A stretch of DNA of 64,000 bases from Treponema sp. OMZ 798 (GTDB taxonomy: Bacteria; Spirochaetota; Spirochaetia; Treponematales; Treponemataceae). The position numbers and the translations under genes were made by a program. How positions within the stretch are numbered: the first letter of the stretch is position 1; each line of letters begins with the position of its first letter. Of the stretch, positions 34,250 to 42,182 are shown piece after piece. The notes beneath the pieces were generated by a model that did not search any database, was not told the DNA's origin, and saw nothing but the letters and a program-made list of their open reading frames with translations. The DNA is taken from positions 1,240,001 to 1,304,000 of the forward strand of contig NZ_CP051305.1 in assembly GCF_024181385.1 (NCBI RefSeq). The letters are read 5' to 3'.

Positions 34250-35458
34250 TTAAAATAAGGTATCAATTTCTTGAAATAGATCCTGCAAAAATAAATTTAA
34301 ATAAAGAAAACCTTTTTCAGTTAAATAAAATCTTTTTTCCGTTAAAACGGCCTCTTTCCTATTGAGCCATTTTGAAATAGTTTTTCCTGCAAATACCGTA
34401 ATATCCTTACCGAATCTTGATTTAAAAAAAGACCTGTCAATCCCCTCGGTTAGCCTTAAGCCCATCATAAAGGCTTCTTCAATAAATTCTTTTTCATCAA
34501 TGGTTTCATATTCATAAACATCATCTCTGTTTTTTGCAGTCATCCATTTATCTATATTTTTAATTGCAGAAAATCTCAATGCGTGAGCATGTGAATGTAA
34601 GTAAGCATGTTCATGGGCATTGGCATTTACAGAAGCAGGGAGGGCTTCTTTATTAAAAAAAATTGAACCGAAGGCACCGGGACCGACCCCGATATAATCC
34701 TCCAACCCCCAATATTTCTCATTATGTATACTTTTATATGAATTTTTGTATGAAAAATTAGACACTTCATACTTATTATAGCTATTTTTCTCTAAAATAT
34801 TCTTACCATAGCTCCATAACTCGGCTATTTCATCATCTTTCTCGGCTGAAACCCTTGTATTTGAACAAAGGGCGTACAAAGAAAAATGCTCAGGTTTGAA
34901 AGCCAATAAGGTTTCTATGTCATCTTTTAGAATATCAAAGGTCTGCTTATTTAGTCCTGCGATTAGATCACAAGAAAGGATTAGGTCTTTTTTAGTGCGC
35001 AAAAGTTCAAGAGCTGAAAGGCTTAATTTTCTTTCTCCCCTCCTCTTACAAGCTCTTAAAACCTCATCATTAAGGGACTGAATTCCTACCGAAAACCTAT
35101 TAACTCCTCCTTGGGCTGCTGCAGATAAAAATTCTTTATTTAAATCTTCAGGATTAATTTCAACCGTAAATTCTTTAGGAGAATTTCTTTGAGCGGCCAA
35201 TATTTGCGATGAAAGGTAAAAAAGATCATCAGGAGATAAAAGAGACGGAGTTCCGCCTCCTATATAAACGGTATCCCATTCACTTATGGAGAACTTATCT
35301 GCTTGAATTTTTATATCTTCAGCCAATCGTAAAACAAAGGGACTTAAAGCAGCTGATAATATATTCTTGAACCGGTCAGCCCGAACGGAAAAAAAATCGC
35401 AATAATTACATTTTTGGAGGCAAAAAGGTATGTGGATATAAAGCCCGGCCTTTTTCAT
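34250..35458 (-). CDS. hemW: Radical SAM heme chaperone HemW-like
   Basis: 402 residues. Radical SAM enzyme of the coproporphyrinogen dehydrogenase-like family. YIHIPFCLQKCNYCDFF carries the CxxxCxxC cluster (Cys13, Cys17, Cys20). VYIGGGTPSLL, the SVGIQSLND motif and a C-terminal HTH-like domain (LTEKGFLYLN) follow. HemW proteins bind heme and are not true oxidases; family members were long annotated hemN. The ATG at 35458 overlaps the stop of the upstream signal-peptidase-like gene (TGATG). It is convergent with the HD-GYP gene. Confidence 0.88.
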   Translation of the reverse strand: MKKAGLYIHIPFCLQKCNYCDFFSVRADRFKNILSAALSPFVLRLAEDIKIQADKFSISEWDTVYIGGGTPSLLSPDDLFYLSSQILAAQRNSPKEFTVEINPEDLNKEFLSAAAQGGVNRFSVGIQSLNDEVLRACKRRGERKLSLSALELLRTKKDLILSCDLIAGLNKQTFDILKDDIETLLAFKPEHFSLYALCSNTRVSAEKDDEIAELWSYGKNILEKNSYNKYEVSNFSYKNSYKSIHNEKYWGLEDYIGVGPGAFGSIFFNKEALPASVNANAHEHAYLHSHAHALRFSAIKNIDKWMTAKNRDDVYEYETIDEKEFIEEAFMMGLRLTEGIDRSFFKSRFGKDITVFAGKTISKWLNRKEAVLTEKRFYLTEKGFLYLNLFLQDLFQEIDTLF

Positions 35459-36159
35459 CAATAGGTCTTAAACTCTTTAAGCGGCCAATATTTTAAAATA
35501 ATTTTGCCGCATATTTTTTTATCTCCTTTTACAGCCCCCCAAAGACGGGAATCATCAGTGATTATCCTATTATCGCATAATACAAAATATTCTCCTTCTT
35601 TTAGAACCGTCTTAGGATATGCTCCTGAAAAAGGTAAGGATGAATCCCAATGAGCAGGCAGATCCTTAACTTCAATATCATAATTTTTTTGAGCTAACTC
35701 AAATTCGGTCAAAAAATGACTAGAATCTTTAGTTTTTATGTGCAATACAAAATTTTCCATATACAAGGTATCTCCGGGCAAGCCTACAATTCTCCTTATG
35801 GAATAAGCATCTGCACTCTGCAAATCAAAGGGTCTTACAAGATGAAAAGTAAAAAAGCCGACAACGGCATTTACAGCAGATTTAAAAAAAGGCTTATTTT
35901 GCGATGATGCGCCGTCGATAATAACCAGGTCCCCCCTTTTAGCTGAAGCCGGAGCATAGATGGGTGTAACCAAAACCATATCCCCCTTAGAAATTTCAGG
36001 AAACATAGTATCGGTTTGTAATCTATAAGTTTTTAACAGATATGATGTTATGAGTATATATGAAAGAAAAGCAAAAAGAACCAAAAAAATAATAAACAAT
36101 ACCTTGTTTCGGTACTCTCTCTTTGCCGTATATGAAAAATTTCTGTATTTTGCTGTCAT
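35458..36159 (-). CDS. Signal peptidase I (S26) homologue with altered catalytic residues
   Basis: 233 residues with one N-terminal transmembrane segment (about 20-42) and an extracytoplasmic domain. The S26 boxes are recognisable: RLQTDTMFPEISKGDMVLV, SIRRIVGLPGDTLYM and LCDNRIITDDSRLWG. In active enzymes the first box has a catalytic Ser before Met-x-Pro and the second a catalytic Lys in KR-x-V/I-GLPGD. Here these are Thr51 and Arg122. The protein may therefore be inactive or use an unusual mechanism. Shine-Dalgarno GAGGAT precedes the ATG. It is coupled to hemW and divergent from smpB, with a shared -35. Confidence 0.8.
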   Translation of the reverse strand: MTAKYRNFSYTAKREYRNKVLFIIFLVLFAFLSYILITSYLLKTYRLQTDTMFPEISKGDMVLVTPIYAPASAKRGDLVIIDGASSQNKPFFKSAVNAVVGFFTFHLVRPFDLQSADAYSIRRIVGLPGDTLYMENFVLHIKTKDSSHFLTEFELAQKNYDIEVKDLPAHWDSSLPFSGAYPKTVLKEGEYFVLCDNRIITDDSRLWGAVKGDKKICGKIILKYWPLKEFKTY

Positions 36160-36175
36160 TATTAATCCTCAATGC

Positions 36176-36204
36176 ATAATATCATTTTCCGTTATCGTTG
36201 ACAA
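36176..36204 (-). promoter_or_regulatory. Promoter of the signal-peptidase-like gene
   Basis: Minus strand TTGTCA (36204-36199), 17 nt, TATTAT (36181-36176). Confidence 0.7.
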
Positions 36205-36226
36205 GTGTCTAATCTATGAATATAAT
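36198..36226 (+). promoter_or_regulatory. Consensus promoter of smpB
   Basis: Exact consensus: TTGACA (36198-36203), 17 nt, TATAAT (36221-36226). Its -35 shares five base pairs with the divergent promoter's -35. Confidence 0.9.
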
Positions 36227-36232
36227 AGGGAT

Positions 36233-36697
36233 ATGGAGAAAACACCTGTAAAAATCATAGCAAAAAACAAAAAGGCTTTTTTTAATTACACCGTTGAAGA
36301 AAAAATAGAATGCGGTCTAGTCTTAAAGGGTACGGAAGTCAAATCTCTCAGAGAAGGAAGAATCTCTTTTCCGGATGCCTTTGCCGAAATTAAAGATAAT
36401 GAGGTCTGGGTAAAAAATTTTCATATTTCGGAGTATATTTACTCTTCCATATTTAATCATGATCCTGAAAGGCCCAAAAAACTCCTTTTAAAAAAGGACG
36501 AAATAAAGAGATTAAAACGAAAGGTGGAGGAAAAAGGTTATACCCTTATTCCATTGGAATTTTACTTTAAAAACGGTATCGTTAAGGTTCTCTTAGGTGT
36601 TTGTAAGGGTAAAAAGACCTTTGATAAACGGGCAGACATAAAAGATAGAGACATAAAAAGAGATATGCAAAGGGAGATAAAAATAAGAGGTAAATAA
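36233..36697 (+). CDS. smpB: SsrA (tmRNA)-binding protein SmpB
   Basis: 154 residues, the normal length. It binds tmRNA and rescues stalled ribosomes. N-terminal KIIAKNKKAFFNYTVEEKIECGLVLKGTEVKSLREGR and C-terminal FDKRADIKDRDIKRDM are typical. The ATG at 36233 is fixed by the family start and by the promoter ending 6 nt upstream; the longer frame from 36050 would begin inside the divergent gene. No Shine-Dalgarno is visible, so the mRNA is probably leaderless. The next gene overlaps the stop by one base. The tmRNA gene itself is not in the window. Confidence 0.95.
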   Translation: MEKTPVKIIAKNKKAFFNYTVEEKIECGLVLKGTEVKSLREGRISFPDAFAEIKDNEVWVKNFHISEYIYSSIFNHDPERPKKLLLKKDEIKRLKRKVEEKGYTLIPLEFYFKNGIVKVLLGVCKGKKTFDKRADIKDRDIKRDMQREIKIRGK

Positions 36698-37563
36698 TGA
36701 AGATAAAAACGTTTTACGGATTTTTAAGATTTTTACTTTTAAGACTGCCTATACTGGCTTTCAGCATAGGAACTGCGATATATGCGGCGCCCACAGTCGG
36801 AGTTTTTAAACTTGAATCTAAAAATATAACGGAACAAACAACAGCAACAATCAGTAATGCTATTTTCAGCTTTGTAAAAGAATTAAAAAAATATGATATT
36901 GTAGATATGCGTTCTACTCCGGTTACCGAAACGGATGCCCAGCAGCGTTTCGATTATGTTTTTGCGGGCAAGATTACGGGACTGGAAAACGGAATACAGC
37001 TTGAACTTATGCTGAAAAATTCTTCGGATAAAATAACAAGACGTATATCTAAAATTTATCAAAGTGTTAATTTAATCCTATTGGACTCACGAGTTCTTGT
37101 ATCGGATATTTTTGATAAATCGGTTAATTTATCGGTTACCTATAATTTGGAGGACTCAGCTCCTAAGGAGGATGCAGAGGTAGAAGAGGTTAAAAATATC
37201 GATATCCTTTCAGGCTCATGGCAGGGAGAAGAGGGACTTGAAAGGGTCGAGATTATGAGGGGAGGAAGAGGAATTGCCCTCCTTTCAAGCGGGATAACCA
37301 TCTTGCTCCAAATAAGGGTGAATGAAGGCTATTTGACAATAAATCAATCAGGGAAACCGCTGCCAAGACAATTTATCAATTTACCTGATGAGATAGCCAA
37401 AAAGGCTGCAGAGATGGGTAAAACCCCCTCATGGAAATTCCTTGTTTCATCAGACAATAAGATTTTAGTCGGAGAAAAAATAGACATCGAAATAGTCTAT
37501 CATGGAAACACCCTTGTTTCGGTAAATGAAGTTATAAAAAAAGTACGCTGGGTAAAAAATTAA
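36697..37563 (+). CDS. Exported protein, unknown function
   Basis: 288 residues. A long signal peptide (about 1-30, LLLRLPILAFSIGTAIYA) predicts export. The mature part begins PTVGVFKLESKNITEQTTATISNAIFSF, followed by YVFAGKITGLENGIQLELMLKNSS. This resembles the N-terminal fold of TolB or of CsgG-like proteins that open with a G-V-F/L motif, but similarity is weak. The C-terminal half has a beta-rich GSWQGEEGLERVEI domain. Coupled to smpB (TAATG) and convergent with the TsaC-type gene, with stops overlapping by 4 nt. Confidence 0.6.
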   Translation: MKIKTFYGFLRFLLLRLPILAFSIGTAIYAAPTVGVFKLESKNITEQTTATISNAIFSFVKELKKYDIVDMRSTPVTETDAQQRFDYVFAGKITGLENGIQLELMLKNSSDKITRRISKIYQSVNLILLDSRVLVSDIFDKSVNLSVTYNLEDSAPKEDAEVEEVKNIDILSGSWQGEEGLERVEIMRGGRGIALLSSGITILLQIRVNEGYLTINQSGKPLPRQFINLPDEIAKKAAEMGKTPSWKFLVSSDNKILVGEKIDIEIVYHGNTLVSVNEVIKKVRWVKN

Positions 37564-38114
37564 AAACTTATCTTTAAAGCACCTTGTCTTATTATGCAAG
37601 GCTCCTTATCAATTAAGCTGACGATTGTAGACGATAAGCCCTTTTGCTCTCCTCCATCAATTATCAATGAAACCTTATCTTCAAACTCCCTTATTATATC
37701 CCTGATATCGCTTAAAACAGGCTCTCCTGAGTAGTTTACGCTGGTAGAATAAATAGGAAAACCCGTCCTTCCTATTAGATTTCTAAGCCATGCATCATCA
37801 GGGCATCTAAAAGCCGAAGTACCCCCGCCCTCTTTATCTCTTACTATTATGCTTAAAGGAGCAGGCCAAAGATTTAATAGGAACTGAGGAATGGAGGTAT
37901 CCGTATATTTAAAAATATCTTGCGGTTTTTCAATGAGGCTGATAAAACTCTTTTCAGCCCCTCTTTTTTTGATTTTAATGATTTTTTCTTTTGTAAAAGG
38001 CATTATACCCGAAAAACCGTAAACGGTATCGGTAGGAACTATTATAATTTCGCCCTTTTTTAAGGACGAGGCTGCTATTTCTAAAGATTTAGGATCTTTT
38101 TTTAAAATAAGCAT
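37560..38114 (-). CDS. tsaC: L-threonylcarbamoyladenylate synthase (Sua5/YciO/YrdC family)
   Basis: 184 residues, the single-domain TsaC form. It makes threonylcarbamoyl-AMP from threonine, bicarbonate and ATP for tRNA t6A. Key segments: LKKGEIIIVPTDTVYGFSG, IKKRGAEKSFISLIEKP, the PLSIIVRDKEG region, FRCPDDAWLRNLI and STSVNYSGEP. YciO paralogues of unknown function share these, so the call is not absolute, but tsaE and tsaB in the same window support it. It overlaps the FtsB-like gene upstream by 26 nt. Confidence 0.85.
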   Translation of the reverse strand: MLILKKDPKSLEIAASSLKKGEIIIVPTDTVYGFSGIMPFTKEKIIKIKKRGAEKSFISLIEKPQDIFKYTDTSIPQFLLNLWPAPLSIIVRDKEGGGTSAFRCPDDAWLRNLIGRTGFPIYSTSVNYSGEPVLSDIRDIIREFEDKVSLIIDGGEQKGLSSTIVSLIDKEPCIIRQGALKISF

Positions 38115-38538
38115 CTTTTCTTACCGCCAGCATCTGAAAAATAATAACAATTAGCCCTAAAGATGCCGCTATTGTTTTGCATATGTAATCTGAAAGAAAA
38201 TACGGAGCTTCAATTTTTAAGATTGTCCCCGGATTTAGCCCCTTCCCAAAGCCTGAATTAAAATTCACAAGCTTAATTATTCCCTCATTATCATATATAT
38301 AACCCAGTTCATGGGCATAAATAGCAATTGTTTCAGGATCATAGGTTAAATTTCTTATCAGGCTGTCCAAATCCTCTCCCGTTTGCCTAAGAGAGCGGAC
38401 ATGGCTTACAAGAGTATCCCGCTGAACCTCTATAAACCGCTGTGCATATATTCCCTTAGGGCCTAAAAACACAGTCAAAACAGTGTAAGCAAAAACAGTA
38501 ATAAAAATGGGAATAAGCACTCTAAAATAGATTTTCAT
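38089..38538 (-). CDS. FtsB/DivIC-like septum formation initiator protein
   Basis: 149 residues. An N-terminal transmembrane segment (IPIFITVFAYTVLTVFLG) is followed by a coiled coil (RFIEVQRDTLVSHVRSLRQ, LDSLIRNL) and the PETIAIYAHELGYIYDNEGIIKLV segment that matches the C-terminal end of FtsB/DivIC (I-E-x-x-A-R-x-x-x-G-x-v). It has an extra C-terminal transmembrane segment (ICKTIAASLGLIVIIFQML), which is not standard. Likely a divisome or cell wall partner; membrane protein. It overlaps the TsaC-type gene. Confidence 0.6.
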   Translation of the reverse strand: MKIYFRVLIPIFITVFAYTVLTVFLGPKGIYAQRFIEVQRDTLVSHVRSLRQTGEDLDSLIRNLTYDPETIAIYAHELGYIYDNEGIIKLVNFNSGFGKGLNPGTILKIEAPYFLSDYICKTIAASLGLIVIIFQMLAVRKDAYFKKRS

Positions 38539-38618
38539 AGTCTAAAATATATAACGGCATTTTATGTTTTTTTCTTGAATTTTTTGGCAATTTATTTCGA
38601 CTAAATAATTTAGGTTAT

Positions 38619-38647
38619 TTACAAATTCTGTCGATATATAGTATAAT
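38619..38647 (+). promoter_or_regulatory. Promoter of the acidic-protein/Maf operon
   Basis: TTACAA (38619-38624), 17 nt, TATAAT (38642-38647). A GGGAGA ribosome binding site follows at 38665-38670. Confidence 0.65.
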
Positions 38648-38676
38648 TATAGATATAAGTTATACGGGAGAATAGC

Positions 38677-41247
38677 ATGGCATTAGATTTTAACAAAATT
38701 GAAGAACCGGATGATTCGGTTTTTCCGGTAAAACTTGAAGATGATTCAAATCTTGATATGTATGGTGTATGGGTAAAAAAAAGACCTGAACATAAAGACA
38801 GTTATGAAAGTATGCTGCCTATAGAAAATGACACTGCTGAGGATCCTTTTGAAGAAGACGTATTGGAATTTGACGACCATGATATCATAAATTTAGATAA
38901 TCCGGATGATGCCTTAGAGTTCGAAGAATTAACAACATTGAATAATTTTGAAACTATCGAAAATGAAGAAAGCAATAAATCTGAAGAACCTATTGAAGAT
39001 TTAAGTGTTACTTCTGATGACGATATTTTTGGGGATGAATTCGATATTTTTGATGAATCTGATGCTGTAGTAATTGATGAAGAAGAAAATGATAGTTTTG
39101 GTACCGGTCTTGATGTAATGCCGAAAGCCGAAGAAGAAACTGAATCTGAAGAAATAACATCCGATATAAATGACTTTGAAACTCTCGATTTAGACGACTT
39201 CCTAAGCGATGCTGAAGCCCTTGAATCGGATGATGAAACTGAGGATAAAAACGAAGACGGAAACCTTGAACCTGATAACAATATAAAACTTGATCTTTCT
39301 TTTGACGAAGACTATTTGGAAACAAAGGAAAGCGATGCCATAGATTTTGAAGGAAACGAAAGCTTTGAAATAAGTTCAGATGAACCTGATGCAAGCGAAA
39401 TCTCAACAGAAAATAAAACTTCAGATATTGAAAATTTACCTGAAAGGACAATTGAAGATATTTCCGACTTTGATGACATTTTAGACGAACTTGAAGCTAA
39501 TGATGAAAATAATGCAGAAGAAGTAGAAGAACTAACTGATGAAATTCCTCTTAACATTACCATAGACGAATACTCGGATATAACATCTCTTGCAGGTAAA
39601 ACTATGGGAACGGATGAAGACTTAGAAGATGTCGAAATATTCAGCGATATTTCCGAATTTGAAGAAGCAGAAGATGCTGAAAATACGGAAGAAGAAAAAA
39701 AAGATGATGACGGCTTAGTTATAGAGAGCACCATAATAGAAGCCGGTAATATAGACGAAATCCGAAAAGAAAATCAAAAAATTATGGCCAACTCTTCTCC
39801 GGCAGAGATGGAAGAAAAAATGGAAGAGATTGAAGCCGCTGATGATTTTGACTCAATGCTGGATAGTGTTATGGGAGAGACGGCAGAGCCGGAAGAAAAG
39901 ATAGAGGAAGTTGTTGAAGAAAACAGCGATATGTTTTTTGACGATATTGAAGCCCTTGAAAATGATCTTTTAGACTCAGGAAATCATGAAATACCGGAAG
40001 AATTTATAGAAAAGCCTCAACCGGCAGCATCACAATCCAATGTTCTTGCAAACGATAAGGCTACCGAAATCTTAATCCAAATTGCAAGCGAATTAGTAAA
40101 CATCAAAAATGAACTCGCAAATATGAAATTTGAAATGGCTCAAACCCAACAAAAATTGGAAGAGTCAAACAGCTCAGAGTCTCAAGAAAATACCGTAACC
40201 GATAGCATTTTAAATGATGTAGCAGAGAGCGATAAAAACGGATTCTTTAATGATGATGACGGAGATGAAACAATCGCCCTTACAGGTGATGAGCTTAATA
40301 ATATATTGATAACGGCTGATTTCACGGAAGAAAACACGGAAAAAGATTATGAAATTCCTGAAACATTGGACGAAATCGATGAAGCCTTTTTCGATGATGA
40401 TAAAGAGGAAAAAAGTCAAGATGATGATGAAATTTTTGCCGACGAGGACCTATTAAACGCTGTAGAACCTGAGCATATCAATGATTTGACGGATGATATC
40501 AGCTATCTTGACGAAGATGTAGAGCTAAACATTGAAGATGAACCGGATGAAGAAAACGAAGAAATTATTCAAGTTGAAGACTTTATGTCGGATGATATAA
40601 CGGAAACCCCTGTTTTAGAATTAGAAGAAGAAGTCTTAGATGAATCTGATTTAGAAAACTCAAATACCGAAGAAGCAGACGGCATAGAAGACTTTGACCT
40701 CAAAATCACCGAACTTGAACTTCCTGACGGACAAAGCATTCCTTTAGGTGATGAATACAGCGGTTTTGAAGCCATTACAGAAAATATTGAAGAAGGCCAT
40801 GATGAGGCTTTGGATTTTGAAGATATAGAATCTGAAAACGCAATAGAGAAAGATATTCAAAAATCCGATGAAATTCTTTGGGAGGACAGTTCCTTATCTT
40901 CTGAAGCCGTGGAAACCGAAACTGAAGACGTCTTTGAAGATATGTCGATATCAGAGGATATCTCTGAAACAATAACCGAACACCATGAAGATGCAGTATT
41001 TTCACCTGAAGAACTTGATTTAGCCGCTCAGGATATTCCAAGGCTTGAACTTGATGAGAGTGCTGCAGAAGAACAAAAAATAAAAACAGAGACCTTACCT
41101 ATTCATTTAAAAGATGAGATTAAGTCTGTTCTAACTTATATGGATCAGCTCTTGGAAAGTTTGCCTGAAGAAAAAATTGAAGAGTTTGCAAAGTCGGAAT
41201 ACTTTGATACTTATAAAAGGCTTTTTGACGAGCTGGGGATATCCTAA
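38677..41247 (+). CDS. Very acidic 856-residue protein, unknown function
   Basis: The protein is dominated by Asp and Glu almost throughout, in repeated patterns such as DDxFD, EEDFD and DIEALE, and has no signal peptide or membrane segment. One more ordinary helix (about 458-495, KATEILIQIASELVNIKNELAN) looks like a coiled coil. The ends are less acidic: the N-terminus has VWVKKRPEHKDSY and the C-terminus LPIHLKDEIKSVLTYMDQLLESLPEEKIEEFAKS, then a terminal helix. Probably an intrinsically disordered cytoplasmic scaffold. It overlaps the next gene by one base and heads an operon of six genes that includes two Maf-like proteins. No family recognised. The long antisense frames over it are artefacts of its GAA/GAT codons. 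Confidence 0.75.
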   Translation: MALDFNKIEEPDDSVFPVKLEDDSNLDMYGVWVKKRPEHKDSYESMLPIENDTAEDPFEEDVLEFDDHDIINLDNPDDALEFEELTTLNNFETIENEESNKSEEPIEDLSVTSDDDIFGDEFDIFDESDAVVIDEEENDSFGTGLDVMPKAEEETESEEITSDINDFETLDLDDFLSDAEALESDDETEDKNEDGNLEPDNNIKLDLSFDEDYLETKESDAIDFEGNESFEISSDEPDASEISTENKTSDIENLPERTIEDISDFDDILDELEANDENNAEEVEELTDEIPLNITIDEYSDITSLAGKTMGTDEDLEDVEIFSDISEFEEAEDAENTEEEKKDDDGLVIESTIIEAGNIDEIRKENQKIMANSSPAEMEEKMEEIEAADDFDSMLDSVMGETAEPEEKIEEVVEENSDMFFDDIEALENDLLDSGNHEIPEEFIEKPQPAASQSNVLANDKATEILIQIASELVNIKNELANMKFEMAQTQQKLEESNSSESQENTVTDSILNDVAESDKNGFFNDDDGDETIALTGDELNNILITADFTEENTEKDYEIPETLDEIDEAFFDDDKEEKSQDDDEIFADEDLLNAVEPEHINDLTDDISYLDEDVELNIEDEPDEENEEIIQVEDFMSDDITETPVLELEEEVLDESDLENSNTEEADGIEDFDLKITELELPDGQSIPLGDEYSGFEAITENIEEGHDEALDFEDIESENAIEKDIQKSDEILWEDSSLSSEAVETETEDVFEDMSISEDISETITEHHEDAVFSPEELDLAAQDIPRLELDESAAEEQKIKTETLPIHLKDEIKSVLTYMDQLLESLPEEKIEEFAKSEYFDTYKRLFDELGIS

Positions 41248-42182
41248 TGGGATTGAGGCAGAAGGCGGAGGCTGTAAGCAAAAAAGCTTATCAGCCTCCA
41301 AAAGCACCGACTGAAAGGCCTCATTCACCTTTTTTTGATGCAAAAAATACTTTTCAAACCCTGCTTAAAAATCTCCGCATTGAAAAGGGCGGTTTTTTGG
41401 TAAAAACCCATGAAGATTTTTATAATCTGTGTTTTGCTGAAGGAGTGGATATAACTACTTTTCACAGGTGCATGATACCTTCAAGCATTATAGACAGGTT
41501 TGATTTTAAGCAAGATAACCTGTATTCTTTTACAACTAAGGATTTAAAATCGATAAAGAATTTCTTTTCTTCTCAGGAGTATATAAGCATTACAGATATT
41601 ATTTTATATCCGGTTGAAAAAAATAGAAGTTTTTTATTTTTAATAAAATCGCAAAAAGATGTTTATAGAGAAGACTTTGATTTTGAAAAAGCAGATAAGC
41701 TTGTAAGCGATTTTTTACCATACTATGATCAATATAAACAGATTATAGAAACGGCAAGACCTGTATACCCTTTTCAATACGGTACAGATACAATAATGCT
41801 TAAAATAAAATCTGCCCTAAATCTTAATAATACGGCCCATTTACTGACAATCGCATTTTTTCATGTTTTTCCTGACAGGGTAACACTGCAAAGCGATTTA
41901 AATAAACTAAGCCTTTATTATTCGATAATAAATAAAATTCTTAACCTGATAGGCAAATCCAATATGGCAATTTTGAGTATGGACAATTGTCTTTATGCAT
42001 CTATATTCTCATCAGAAACCCTGCCTATGGATATTTACACAAAAAAAATAACGGCAAGTTTATCTAAGATTTATGGAGAAGACGTCTGTTCTAAAATTTT
42101 GATGGACTACACAGGAACCTCAAAAAATATAAACGAGATAAAAGATTTTTTTAAGGCCGTGATAAATGATAAAGCAAGTTAA
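41247..42182 (+). CDS. Unknown cytoplasmic protein in the Maf operon
   Basis: 311 residues without signal or membrane segments. The body (about 60-300) is mixed alpha/beta with TTFHRCMIPSSIIDRF, FLFLIKSQKDVYREDFDFEKA and a possible low-similarity GGDEF- or GAF-like end (LLTIAFFHVFPDRVTL, MAILSMDNCLYASIFSSE). No family recognised with confidence. It overlaps both neighbours (1 nt upstream, 17 nt downstream), so its product should be made together with the acidic protein and the first Maf-like protein. Confidence 0.6.
   Translation: MGLRQKAEAVSKKAYQPPKAPTERPHSPFFDAKNTFQTLLKNLRIEKGGFLVKTHEDFYNLCFAEGVDITTFHRCMIPSSIIDRFDFKQDNLYSFTTKDLKSIKNFFSSQEYISITDIILYPVEKNRSFLFLIKSQKDVYREDFDFEKADKLVSDFLPYYDQYKQIIETARPVYPFQYGTDTIMLKIKSALNLNNTAHLLTIAFFHVFPDRVTLQSDLNKLSLYYSIINKILNLIGKSNMAILSMDNCLYASIFSSETLPMDIYTKKITASLSKIYGEDVCSKILMDYTGTSKNINEIKDFFKAVINDKAS

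Noticed and set aside
36050..36232. N-terminal extension of smpB
   Set aside because: It would start inside the divergent gene and upstream of a perfect promoter; SmpB family length fits the ATG at 36233.
38802..41041. Long antisense frames rich in Ser/Arg/Gln opposite the acidic gene
   Set aside because: Complements of GAA/GAT-rich codons; no ribosome binding sites and low-complexity sequence.
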